Assembly (NCBI GenBank): GCA_035048815.1
Contig: JAUCBN010000025.1
Location: forward strand, 7,092,501-7,156,500
Length of the DNA: 64,000 nucleotides
Direction of reading: 5' to 3'
From: Abelmoschus esculentus
Lineage: Eukaryota > Streptophyta > Magnoliopsida > Malvales > Malvaceae
Numbering within the stretch: position 1 is the first letter of the stretch; every line of letters starts with the position of its first letter. Below the pieces are notes generated by a model. It did no database searches. It saw only the letters and a program-made list of their open reading frames with translations, and had not been told where the DNA came from. Of the stretch, positions 45,387 to 56,182 are shown piece after piece. The position numbers and the translations under genes were made by a program.

Positions 45387-45873
45387 TATCTCACCTTTCT
45401 TTTTATTATATTAGGATTAGTTTAGTTTATATTTTCTTTTTATAATTTTTGCTTTTGCTTTAACTATTTTTCTAGTTTGAGTTTAATTTTTATTTAGAAT
45501 AATAAGCAAGAATAAAGGAGAAATAGTTCACAACAGGAATTCTGTCGGGGCAGCAAACAGTGTCAGAGCCGCAGCAGTTCCAACGGGCAGAATAGTGTAA
45601 CGGCTAGTCTACCGAGATTCCTGCCGTGACAGTAATTGCAAACGACAGTAAAAGTTTAACGGCTATAAAACGGCTAGTGTTTTAAACGGATACAAGGCCG
45701 AGGCCTATATAAGCAATCTCTCCCTCTTGAACTATTCACTCTTGCATTCTTGTTTTCTTTAGAATATTTGCTAATCTTGCTCTCACAATACTCTCTGCCT
45801 ACTCACAACCCTTCTTGAAATTTTCAGAATTTCTTCAAGAAAATCTCCAAGAACCACAACTCTCAAAATCCTT
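45387..45873 (+). other. Spacer before third ORF in element G
   Basis: AT-rich, no ORF. Contains palindromic-type GCCG(N)GGCAG motifs (45540-45560, 45615-45630). Immediately before the ORF the sequence runs AGGCCTATATAAGC (45700-45713), a plausible internal TATA box that could drive a subgenomic transcript; this is only a motif match. Confidence 0.45.
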
Positions 45874-47400
45874 ATGGCCACCTACAAACGTTTTGCCTCC
45901 GCCAATGTTGAAGACCGCTTCAACAGGTCTTTCATTGCTCGGCAGTTATGGGAGGAGCAAGGGTTCCAACATTCCGACGAAGAAAATTATGGCATCGAAC
46001 ACTATTTGCTCGATAGAATCAAGTATCAAGATTGAGAAATCTTTTGCCTACAACCTGCCCAAGATAATGCCACCATCGTGCGAGAATTCTATGCGTACGG
46101 GCCAAGCAAGGACTCTCTTTTTGTCCACTGCCGAGGCAGGCCTGTTCAGCTTGATGCTGATACCATCAACCAATTCTATGGCCTCACACCTAACCATGAT
46201 GTACATGTTGAATTCATGGAGGATATCACTGCTGAAGATTATGAATTGATAAAAGACGACCTTTGCTACGGGAATACTCCTTGGGAAACCGGTGCCCATA
46301 GAGGATTAGTAGCACGGCAAAGTCTGAAACCCGAGGCCAAGCTTTGGAACACCTTTGTCAAGAGACGCCTTATCCTAACCTCCCACAACAGTACGGTGGA
46401 TCGGAGAAGATTGGTGCTCATCCAATCAATCATCAACAAAAGGAGCAACAACGTTGGAGAAATTATCCTACGAGAAATTTAGGAATGCGGTAAGAAGGAT
46501 AGAGGACCATTATATTTCCCTTGTTTAATTACTGGTATTTGCAATGCTATAGGTGTCCTTATGGCCGAGACAGACAAATTTACAGCCTATAGGAGAGGGT
46601 GGACAAGAGAATTCTGCCACAAAATCATGCAGATCACACAGGCAGAACCCGTCCAGGCAACGCCCCAGCAGTTCACTGCTGACGGGGCCCAATACACGAC
46701 AGACATGCCTAACACTGCCCATACCACTGCCGCAGCAGACCCATATCAGGAGATACTTCAAACGATGGCAACTATGGATCTGAGGCAACAAAGATACATG
46801 GAGTATCAGAGGGACTTCAACAACACACTTGCCCAAATGATGCTCCATGCCTTTCCAGACCAAGGGGTGCAGTTTTCGGAATTCCCCACCAACATGTTTG
46901 TCACAACTGCACCCTATACAGAAACTACACCAGCTCTAGGAGGACCGAGGCCATTCTTCCAAACTGACACTCAGCAACAATTCCATGCTACTGACCCATC
47001 TAGGGCAGCAGACTCTACCGCAGCAGCATCTGCCAGTAGAAGACCATCAAAGAGGAGGGCAGTCTTCAGCACTCCACCACGATCCCCCATCATCATGGGC
47101 AGTCTATCAGCAGAGATAGATGCCTATGTACACCAAAGCTCAACCGCTGCCGGACCAAGTATACACCATGCCGGGGTAGACGCAACCAATGAAGGCGGGA
47201 CAAACATCATGATCACCGAGGAAATCGCCGACGAGGAAGAAGGTGAGGAAGTGGATGCTCCAATGCAACGGACACCACCAACAAGAGTCCAACCGCCCCG
47301 GCAAGCAAAAACTCAACCATCGCCATCACCGAAGACGAAACAATCAGCAGCACGACCCCGACGAAAGATTGTTACAAGTAGCTCTTCGGAGTCCCTTTAA
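45874..47400 (+). pseudogene. Third ORF of element G (putative plant transposon protein family), two in-frame stops
   Basis: 509 codons including stop, from ATG 45874 (MATYKRFAS). The N-terminal half carries REFYAYGPSKD, the WNTFVKRRLILTSHNS block, NVGEIILREI and a CLITGIC segment, matching the family I know as putative plant transposon protein (PF20167). The C-terminal half holds DPYQEILQTMATMDLRQQRY, Pro/Ala/Ser-rich sequence, an acidic run (ADEEEGEEVDAP) and a basic Ser-rich end. Stops are TGA 46033-46035 (Trp in copy A) and TAG 46480-46482 (His in copy A). No signal peptide or membrane helix is evident, so the label env-like would be positional only. The two copies stay alignable from end to end despite decay. 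Confidence 0.78.
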
Positions 47401-48317
47401 ATTTTTTTTATATTCACTATTTTTTCTTTATATGTTGCTTGTTTCTTTTCATATTGTTGTTGCCCACTGTTTCCTTCTAATATAAAGCATTGAGGACAAT
47501 GATTGGTTTGAGTTTGGGGGTGTAGAGCCACTACCGAGGCAATCTACTGCCGAGGCCCCGTCAAGATAAGGGAGTATTTAACTGAATTTTTAGTTTTAAA
47601 TTTTTTTATGCTCACCGCCTTACTTGAATCAATTGCCCATACTTTTGCACTACCTATCATCAGTATTGCCTTAGTTTATTCTTTAAGGCTATAGAAATCT
47701 TTCTCCTTACCATGGTTAGGTCCTGTTAAGAAGGTTTAACCTTAGGATACTTAAGGATGAAAACTTAGAAGCTTACTATAAGATAAAATTTTAAAAACAC
47801 TTTTGGGACTTGTTGGATTATAGGAATTCTTTAATGAACTTAGGTGCTAAAGACTTAGATTTTTGGACAAGTGACTAGAGGTGCCTATCACCGGCTCTAG
47901 GAATTACTCTTTTTCATGCTAGAGGTGCCCGAAATTGGCTTTAGTATGCTACAAGGAATATCAAAAGAAAGAAGGAACTAGTAAAGAGAAGAACACAATC
48001 CTTGAGGTGCCCGAAATTGGCTCAAGAATTGGTTGTTTAGAAAAGAAGAGAACACTTAACCAAAATCCACTTGTCTTGAATTTAGAGTTTATCTAAGAAA
48101 GCCTTTAATCAAACTTGTCCACAAAAACGCACACACTCACTAAATCTTATAGTTTGCTTCTAGGTAAAACCTTGGGTAGCCGAAAGGTTAAGTCTAAAGA
48201 ATAGGCATAGTTATGGTGGGGAGAATAGATGGAAACATAAGACCAAGAGGGAATAGAGTTTGGCAAATTGATGGTTTGCATTGCTTGAGGATAAGCAATA
48301 ACTCGAGTTTGGGGGTG
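47401..48317 (+). other. 3' untranslated region and polypurine tract of element G
   Basis: Non-coding. A GTTTGAGTTTGGGGGTGTAG run at 47504-47523 repeats the look of the true polypurine tract GAGTTTGGGGGTG (48305-48317). Three GAGGTGCC(C/T) ... GGCTC motifs lie at about 47879, 47922 and 48004. Confidence 0.7.
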
Positions 48318-48768
48318 TGATAAGTGCTCAACTCACTATCACTTTTTACACCTTTTACGGGCATTAATCATTAAATCTACACCCACTTGGACCAATGCAT
48401 ATACTTAATGTGATATATTTAGAAGTTATGTTATTTATAGAAAAGGCAAGTTTTACTACATTTTTACATCTGTGCAAGAAATACTATTGTCGCGGTAGCA
48501 ACGTGGCCGAGGCAGGACCTGATGCCGAGGCAACAGCCGAAAGACAAGTAGCAATACTGTAGGCGATTGGAAGAGAAAAATACAATGAACGTTTCTGGAC
48601 ATGCAGCACATGGATCGAAGCTGGTTAGCACGAGGAAAAGCCCAAGACAAGGCCACGCGGGAAAGCTTCTTATTTGGAATAAACTTGAAAATATTTTATT
48701 TATGTACATGACTTCTTCCCTACTCCAAGTTGTATTCTACTTAGGAAAGGTTTGCCCTAGGCCAAGCC

Positions 48769-48776
48769 TATATAAG
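48769..48776 (+). promoter_or_regulatory. TATA box of G 3' LTR
   Basis: TATATAAG; same position as in the 5' LTR. If active it would read out into the downstream superfamily-2 LTR. Confidence 0.55.
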
Positions 48777-48938
48777 ACCTAGCCGTCCAAGGGAATAGGA
48801 GAGCCGATTCTTAGAGAGTTCACCCTAAGACTCGTTGTTTTCTTTCTCTCAAATTATGTTCTAAGTTTTCTTAGGGTTTAGGTGAAGGTTGTCGAGTACT
48901 TGTGAGAGGAGATTGTACTTTATTCTTTGTTTCAATGC

Positions 48939-48944
48939 AATAAA
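48939..48944 (+). terminator. Polyadenylation signal of G 3' LTR
   Basis: AATAAA, expected 3' end of element transcripts. Confidence 0.55.
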
Positions 48945-49638
48945 AATATCAAGGTTTGCTTATCCTTTGCCATTCTTTGTTCTTGCATTCAAGCTCGGGA
49001 GAGAAGTTTGTAAGTAATCTATTTATCTAGACTCGAAGAGTTAGATTCACGAAAGGGATAAGTACGATATTTCAATCACGAAATACTAACTCGGCCTAGG
49101 GATAGGTTAAGAGTTTCAGCGGCTAAAAGAAGTGTGAGATTGATTGATGGTTATAATTGATTCACGCCGGGAGGTATCATCAAGGACTAGTCATCAACAG
49201 TACTTCGACTTAGGGATAAGCGTAGTCATCCAAGGACACTTTACCGAACTTTGATAAAGTCTACCCAAGAGCAAGGGATTGCCGCGACGGACAAGTATCG
49301 TTGCAGCCAAGGCAGTAAACTGCAGTACTGCTGAGGCAGTAATGTACAATTGCATTGGACAGAGACAAGTCAATCAAATCCACAATACAACACAACTGGA
49401 GCCTGCCCTCTCTCTCTCAATCAGATCTCATCCTTTTACTTAGTTTTCTTTATTTTAATTTATTTAGTATCATAAAAACCCAAATTACATGTGTCTTTAT
49501 TTCTTTTTACAGAGCAAGAAGACGAAGGAGGCATATTAAGTAGACCAATCTCTGTGGAGACGATACACGATTATACTGATCACTTTATTACTTGTGATGT
49601 GTCCACTTGCACCAATTGCGCACTTTTGACACGCAACA

Positions 49639-51728
49639 CTGCCTCGAGCTAAGGTGAACGGCATGCACTCCGTTGAGCTACTTCTGAGCTGAATAGAACT
49701 CACTTTAATGCATTCATATTTCTGCTCATTTATCTCATGCTTTCATACTTCATTTCACGCATGGGATCAAAGGAGAGTTATCTTGCTTATCTTAGTATTT
49801 ATTACTTTTATATACTTTATATTAAGCTACTTAAGAGTTATATTACTTAAGCTATAAAAACGAATAGTTATGATAACCACATTGTTAAAGTTTCAGCTTA
49901 GTTCTAAACTCGTATTAAGTTATTTTAAGTATTCTCATTATTTCCATTATTATATTTTCTTCATAGGACTTACCTACAGCTTAAGGAGTAAGTATTAGCT
50001 CGGTGTTAGCTCAGTCAGCTTAGAAAAAGCTAAACAGAAGACAATGCTAGAAACACAAGGAGCCAACTTCAAAATAGCTTAAAAATGCATGGAACACTCC
50101 TACAGTACTTAAAGGACTAAAGGCTAGCTCCATGTCAGCTCACAAATCCCATATGAGCTCAAATGAAGCATAATTCAAAACGAGGCCTTAGGAGATTCGG
50201 GTCAGCTCCAAAACACTCCTCACACTAAAAGAGAGTATAAAGAAGCTAATGGACCAGCTCACTTTGCTAAAGGCAGCTCGGATTAGCTTATTTCAGCTTC
50301 AAACTTTAGATAAGTCTTTCAGCTAGATAGCTCAATTCAATCCAGCTCACTCCCAGCTCGATTAGCTCACCTCAGCTCCAGCTATCACTCCCAGCTCAAC
50401 ACCCGAAGGTCACCTTCCCTTCACCAAGCATCATGTCTGACCATCATCCACATTGGGCGCCAAAACAAAGAGATAACACTCTTCATTGGGCAGATTCATG
50501 ATGGTCCACTTGTTTGATATTTTCGAGTAGGATCCAAGTAGAACTGGGTTTTGGTGTCTGCATGAAAGTTGTTTTTCTATCTCTTATATTTCCAATGCTT
50601 GTTGAATCGCATCAATCCGATATCGAGAGCTCGAGATATGGACAATTTACTGAAGATTGTTCAGGCTAGACCTAGAAGTTACAACTTTTCTAATAGATTT
50701 AGAGGGAGACACCATTCAAATGAATGATTATCCGAATAGTTAAAGGCCATTTAGTCCAAACCTCTTAGAAAACTATAAATAGGACTTAAATTTATTTGTA
50801 AAACACATCTTTGATCAATACAAAATTCCTTTGTGAGTTTACTCTCAAACTTGTTCTTTTTAGAACTATATCAACTTATCAAATCTATTATATTGGTTTG
50901 TGGCGTCTCCTATCTTTTCCATCCATACTTAAGATTCTAGGAACTTATTTCCTAAAGGTCTAAGTCTTATACCACCCTCAAAGCATACTATAAGTTGGGT
51001 TTATACTTTCATAGCTTAAGTTCTACTTTTGTTACCTTTGAATACTATTTCTTTACCACCTTACATACATTTCATCCTAACCATTTCATCCATCACCATT
51101 ACTGACTTCCCTAGCCTTCACTATCACCTTTTTCCATTCATTTTGCTAACCAAAACATCACCCTACCTTCCCTTACCAATTACACATATATCCTACATAT
51201 CTGCAACCCTCTTTACACCATTTCACCATCTTTTCTTCATCAAACAACAAGCAAGGCGTACAAGGATCAAGGCTTATTTGCAATCACGATCGGGACAATC
51301 AAAGCATCTCTCGTCAACAACAATTGGAGATTTGGAGAGTATCACACTTGAGCTGGTGTTGAGCTGCATACACTTTCTTGAGCTGAACTTAAGCTGTATA
51401 CACTCTCTTTAGTTGGTGTTCTCCTATGTTCCTACATGTAAACATCACAAGAATCAATCAAAGTATTATAAACTCGAAGGAAAGATAAATACAAGGCATA
51501 GTCACTTGCATACTTATTCAATAACACACATGAACTTATAAATAAGTTAGAAACATAACAAACACCATCAAACAAATCAAAAACACACTTAACTTAGCAT
51601 ATATATATATATTTAAACATATCAAATAAGTAAGATAGTCTAATATGTCACATATCAACATGAAACACATTATAAAGCCTATGTTCTAAGGCATAAACAC
51701 TTGCAAATGAATCTGGAATTGTAACACA
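49639..51728 (+). mobile_element. Superfamily-2 LTR (E' copy 2), left part
   Basis: Duplicate of 22709-24796 with scattered substitutions. TATAAATAG lies near 50775. Interrupted by solo LTR T copy 2; the last 79 bp follow at 53791. Confidence 0.72.
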
Positions 51729-53785
51729 TGTCACACCCTGAAATTCATTCCCAAATTAAAGTCAAAATCCCTAATTTGTGCCCTAGAATTTGGGGATTTA
51801 TAATTCTAAAATTAATGACCTTTTTGTAATTTTTGAAAACTTGAGGGTCTGTAAATAAATTCTGAAAACTCTGAACCCCTAATGTGTAATTTTACCATTT
51901 CCAAATGGTAACAGCTTCTTCTTTCCTGTAAACCCGATTTTGTCATTAAGTTAATTGATGCTTTCCTTTAATTTTAATTTTTGGTTGAATCTATGCATTT
52001 GAATTTCTGAATTTCCAAGTGCAATCGGGAATTTCTTTCTCTCTTTTCCGTCCTCATTTTGCTTTCTTTCGATTCAAGTTCTGGTAAGTTTCCGAGCCCC
52101 TTCTTTTGATTTCTGTTCGTTTTGTTTCGGTTGTGTTGTGGGAGAGAGTTTTGTTTAGTTGTTTCGAAAGATGAAGGATTGGTGTGAGTGTTTTATTTTG
52201 GATTGGTTCGTTTAAATGGGTTTTGGATGTAGAGAAGTGTTTGAATCGAATCTGGTTTTAGGGGAGCGTTTAAATCTGTTGTTAAATCGAATCAAACATG
52301 AGAAAAGAATCGTTCAGAAGGATAGAAGCAAGCCTGGAAATGAATCTGGATTTTTCTAGGTTTTCCCAGATTTTCCGAAAACCCAGATTTTCCTGGGAAA
52401 ATTCATACCCGGTCCGACCGACTCGACCCATGACCCGACCCGACTGACGTCATCTGCTGACATCACTGCTGACGTCATCTACTGACGTCAACGTTGACCT
52501 GGTGATGTCACTGCTGACGTCAGCGTTGACTAGTGCTGACATCACCAATTGACTTTTTCTGACCCGGTCCCACTTTATGATTTTCGACATCCTGAGTTTA
52601 ATGGTGCAGTCCGTTTTTCAAAATTCGAACCCGAAGTATCGTTTTTAGGGCTTTTATGTTCGAATGACTGTTTGGAAGTTATTTGTATCGGAATCTGAAA
52701 TGGTTTTTGTTTGGTTCAGGTGACGTAGATTCTGACCCTGAGCATTTGCCTCCTCCTCCTCTTGGGCAACCTCCTGTTCATCAGTCTTCGGGACCCGCAC
52801 GTGAGTTTCGTTTTATTTCTGTTACGTGTACTTATCTGTTAGTGGCATAGTAGTGTGTCTAACATTCTATTAATCGTAGGTTCTACTCCTGCTCATTCTA
52901 GTGGTAGAGCCGAGTCCAGTAGACGTCAGTATCGACGTTGAGTCTTCTGTTACAGGTGTGTTCTCTTCTGTAAATTTTGCTATTTTTGTGTGTGCAGTTT
53001 CTGTCATGTACAAGCATGTTTATTCATCATTATGCCATTATCTGTTATTAAGTTACATTTCTGATCCTGATTATCATGTATGCCTCCTGTTAGACTATAA
53101 GGCATGCATTCTGATTCTGTATCTGCATATGAAATTGCATCTAGTTGGATTATTTGTACGGAGGAAGTTAGTGATTAATTCACTTCTGATCAGTGGTTCT
53201 GTACTAAACCACTTCTGTTCAGTGGCTCCACCTGCGGGTCGAGTTTCCACTTCTGTTGGTGTGATGGAGTTAGAGTGGTTTAGGGGGGAACCTACCCTTC
53301 TGATGGTGTTCGGTGTTGGGTGCATTTCATGCATACATTATCATCTGCTCTGTTCTATTTTCTGATCCTGTTTATCTGCACACTAGAGACACACTAGGCT
53401 CCCTAGCTTACACCCTTTCAGTTTCTTGTTTCAGATCTCAAACTTGGACTTCGTACGGTACTTGGAGGATCCTGTTTTCAGATCTATTACGTATGTTTTA
53501 TAATTTTCAGAATAATCATATTTATTTCGAATATTCTTTTATTTGTAATAAACTTTGGTTTGGGATTTTATTTCAGACTTTCTACACTTTAATGATTATT
53601 AAATTTTCGGGTTGAACTTTATTTAATAGTTTGTTAAGTTTCAGTATTTTAAATTATTAATTATTTTAATAATTTTATCCGAATTATAATATTTAATTTA
53701 TAAAACCCTAACTTGCAAATCAAGTTTGAGTAACGTAAAACACTAACTTTTATTTTAAGAAATTAGGTAAATTTTAGGGGTTACA
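51729..53785 (+). mobile_element. Ty3/gypsy-like solo LTR T (copy 2) with target-site duplication
   Basis: 2057 bp, flanked by perfect ACACA at 51724-51728 and 53786-53790. About 63 bp shorter than copy 1 through losses in the CCCAGATTTTCC repeats and the TGACGTCA array. It keeps the candidate 79-bp intron and both flanking coding pieces (52720-52942). Confidence 0.85.
52445..52560 (+). promoter_or_regulatory. TGACGTCA array, copy 2
   Basis: Perfect boxes at 52445, 52470, 52483 and 52515; a fifth is mutated to TGATGTCA near 52503. Shorter than copy 1 by about one 22-bp unit. Confidence 0.5.
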
Positions 53786-53790
53786 ACACA

Positions 53791-53869
53791 AGTAAGCAAA
53801 AGAACTTCCCTGAATTTCTTTTCCTTAAAACGCATGATCATGGTTGGTGGCATAGATGTGCTCACATCA
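53791..53869 (+). mobile_element. Superfamily-2 LTR (E' copy 2), right end
   Basis: Duplicate of 26922-27000, ending CTCACATCA before satellite B. Confidence 0.6.
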
Positions 53870-54157
53870 ATATCTAAAAGAGCTTCATAGTGAACACATT
53901 GAATTTAAGTCAAGTAAATTGCTCTAAAGTTGGGATGAAGTGCTTTAATCATATTCCAAATCTTGTAATTAACTATTAGAACTCATTGAATATGTTTGAA
54001 TCTTATTTTGTGGTCGATTTAATGGGTTCAAAACGTGCATGTCTAATTGAGCATTTTAGTGAACGAACCCGTTAAAATTTTAACCGAATAAAACGCTCTA
54101 TAATTGAGAATAAGTTTTATAATTTGGATCATAACCTCAAAGTTAACTATTTTAACT
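53870..54157 (+). repeat. Satellite B remnant, copy 2
   Basis: Matches 27001-27288, the first part of the satellite B array; the rest of the array (copy 1 27289-29830) is deleted. Confidence 0.85.
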
Positions 54158-54230
54158 ATAATTGAGAATAAGTTTTATATAGGCTTTTGAGGTTTAAAGT
54201 GTTCATATCTAAGTGTTCATATCTTTAAGG
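54158..54230. other. Filler DNA at a deletion junction
   Basis: 73 bp built from short copies of nearby sequence: a repeat of ATAATTGAGAATAAGTTTTA (also about 54100-54122), then a satellite B type 2 fragment GGTTTAAAGTGTTCATATCT, then AAGTGTTCATATCT again. This is typical of templated insertion during end-joining repair. Confidence 0.7.
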
Positions 54231-55505
54231 GGTGGTGATAAACAGACTTTGATCCTTTTAGTATATTAAACTAAAAGAACCCAAAGTATCAAGATGGATA
54301 GAAAGGGGTTTGATTCCACAAGTACAAAAGTACTTGATAAGTCGATAAAGTTCTATGAAGAACTAAACGAGAGAAAAATCTCACAAGTAATTTTATATAA
54401 TCTGAATGGTGTGTTTACAAAATGAAATCCAAGTCCTATTTATAGTTTTCTAAGGGGTTTGTCCGAAATGGCATTTAACTATTCGGATAACCACCATTCA
54501 TTTGAATGATGTCTCCCTCCAAATCTATTAGAAGAGTTATAACTTTTCGGTCTAGCCTACACAATCTTCAGTAATTGGGCCATATCTCGATCTTCGGATA
54601 TCGGATTAATGCGATTCAACATGCGTTGGAAAGATAAGAGATATAGGAACAACTTTCATGAAGACAAAAAAACCCAATTCGACTTGTATCCTCCTAGAAA
54701 TTGGAAAACAAGTGGACCATCATGAATTTGTTCAATGAAAAGTGTTATCTCTTTGTTTTGGCGTGAAATTCATATTTCCCTCCAACGAGTGGCGCCCAAA
54801 CATGTTTCCCTCCACGACTGATCGATTGTGTCCCTTGGGGAGGGAATATGTCCTTCCATGGTTGAGTTGAAGGTTGTAGGGTGAGTTGAGATGAGTTGAT
54901 TGAGCTGAGAGTGAGCTGACTTGAGCTGAGCTAGCTAGCTGACTTAGCTAGCTCAAATCTTGCTTCTAATTTGAGCTTTCTGGACCTGACTTTAGCTGGC
55001 TGAGCTAGGCCTTTAAGTTCGTGAGCTCCTCTACATAGTTCCTTTAAGTTCACGAGTTGAAATAGTCCTCCATTTGAGCTCCTTTGCATTCCTTTGCGTT
55101 TTAGTCATTCTCGAGCTGCTACGAGCTACCATAATCCTTTCCAAGAAGAGTTGAGCTAACCTTGATGTTTTTAAGCTTCCTCGGACTATTATCTTTACTT
55201 AAAATAGCTGAAAAAATTAGTAAACAATGTGTAAATTGAAACAAATTGAAATAAGCTAAAATGAGCTAGAAATAATATAGTTTAGCTAATATTAAGCTTA
55301 AGCTGACCTAGAATAATTATAAAGATGTAGTTATGCAATCACAAAGCATCACTTAAATAGCAAAAACATGCTTGTCAAACTTTAGAATGCATAAATTAGA
55401 TAATAGAAGATAAAGTAAGGTAGAACTCCCTTAGAACCAGTCTTGAAGAATTTCAATGATGTGATCGAACAATAGAGAAAATAGGTGTCGATTAGGATCA
55501 TATCA
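54231..55505 (-). mobile_element. Superfamily-2 solo LTR F (copy 2), 374 bp deleted from left end
   Basis: Matches 29831-31115, ending GGATCATATCA then GGTTT (55506-55510). Its left end and left target-site copy were removed by the deletion marked by filler DNA. Confidence 0.85.
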
Positions 55506-56182
55506 GGTTTAATCATATTCCAAAGCCTATAATTAACTATTTGAACTCATAAAATTTGATTGAATCATATTTACTGGCCGGTTTGCTGGCTTTAGAGCAT
55601 ACATGTCTAATTGGGCTTTCTAGTGAACACGTTAAAATTTTAACGTAGTAAAACGGTAAAAAATTGAGATTAACTTGTCTAATTTGGTTCAAAACCCCAT
55701 AATTAAATATTTAAACTCATGAAATTTGATTCACTCTTATTTTGGTTCTTTTTGTTAGTTTTCAAGTGTGCATATCGAAAAGAGCTTTATAGTGAACACA
55801 TTGAATTTAAACCGAGCAAATTGCTCTAAAGTTGAGATGAAGTGCTTTGATCATATTCCATAGCCAATAATTAACTATTTGAAATAATTAAATTTGTTTG
55901 AATCTTATTTTGTGGTCGGTTTGTTGGGTTCAAAACGTGCATGTCTAATTGAGCTTTTTAGTGAACGAACCCGTTGAAATTTTAACCGAGTAAAATGCTC
56001 TACAATTGAGATAAGTTTTATAATTTGGTTCAAAACTCATAATTAACTATTTGAACTAATAAAATTTGATTTATTCTTATTTTGTTTTTTTGTTAGGTTT
56101 AAAGTGTTCATATCTAAACGAGATTTATAGTAAACACATTTGAATTTAAACCGAGTAAAATGCTCTAAAGTTGAGAGTAAGT
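55506..56182 (+). repeat. Satellite B, copy 2, between F and C3
   Basis: Matches 31116-31764 plus about 27 bp (FULL type 3 to type 4 junction near 55691) that copy 1 has lost. Confidence 0.85.

Larger units (their letters stand above)
41345..49638 (+). mobile_element. Athila-like non-autonomous LTR retrotransposon G (LTR to LTR)
   Basis: 8.3 kb: 5' LTR 41345-42622, primer-binding site 42630-42647, gag-protease-integrase tail frame 42729-45386, spacer, third ORF 45874-47400, 3' untranslated region, polypurine tract and 3' LTR 48318-49638. No RT, RNase H or integrase core. Flanks are CTTCC (41340-41344) and CTGCC (49639-49643): not an exact duplication, which fits the idea that the 3' LTR is a recombinant with another copy. 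The plant lineage Athila is inferred from gag and protease motifs, the primer-binding site and the third ORF. Confidence 0.88.
48318..49638 (+). repeat. 3' LTR of element G, probably a recombinant LTR
   Basis: 1321 bp. From the point where comparison is possible (48750) it agrees with 21821-22708 at most sites where that LTR and the 5' LTR differ, including the roughly 40-bp block; the flanking sequence after 49638 is the same as after 22708. TATATAAG is at 48769-48776 and AATAAA at 48939-48944. Confidence 0.88.

Noticed and set aside
46525..46863. 112-codon minus-strand ORF
   Set aside because: Antisense shadow of the third ORF of element G.
45874..47400. Calling the third ORF an envelope gene
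   Set aside because: Only position supports it; no signal peptide, membrane helix or known envelope motif seen.
41340..49643. CTTCC/CTGCC as a decayed target-site duplication of element G
   Set aside because: Possible, but the right flank is identical to that of another LTR at 22709, so the flank probably belongs to the recombination partner.
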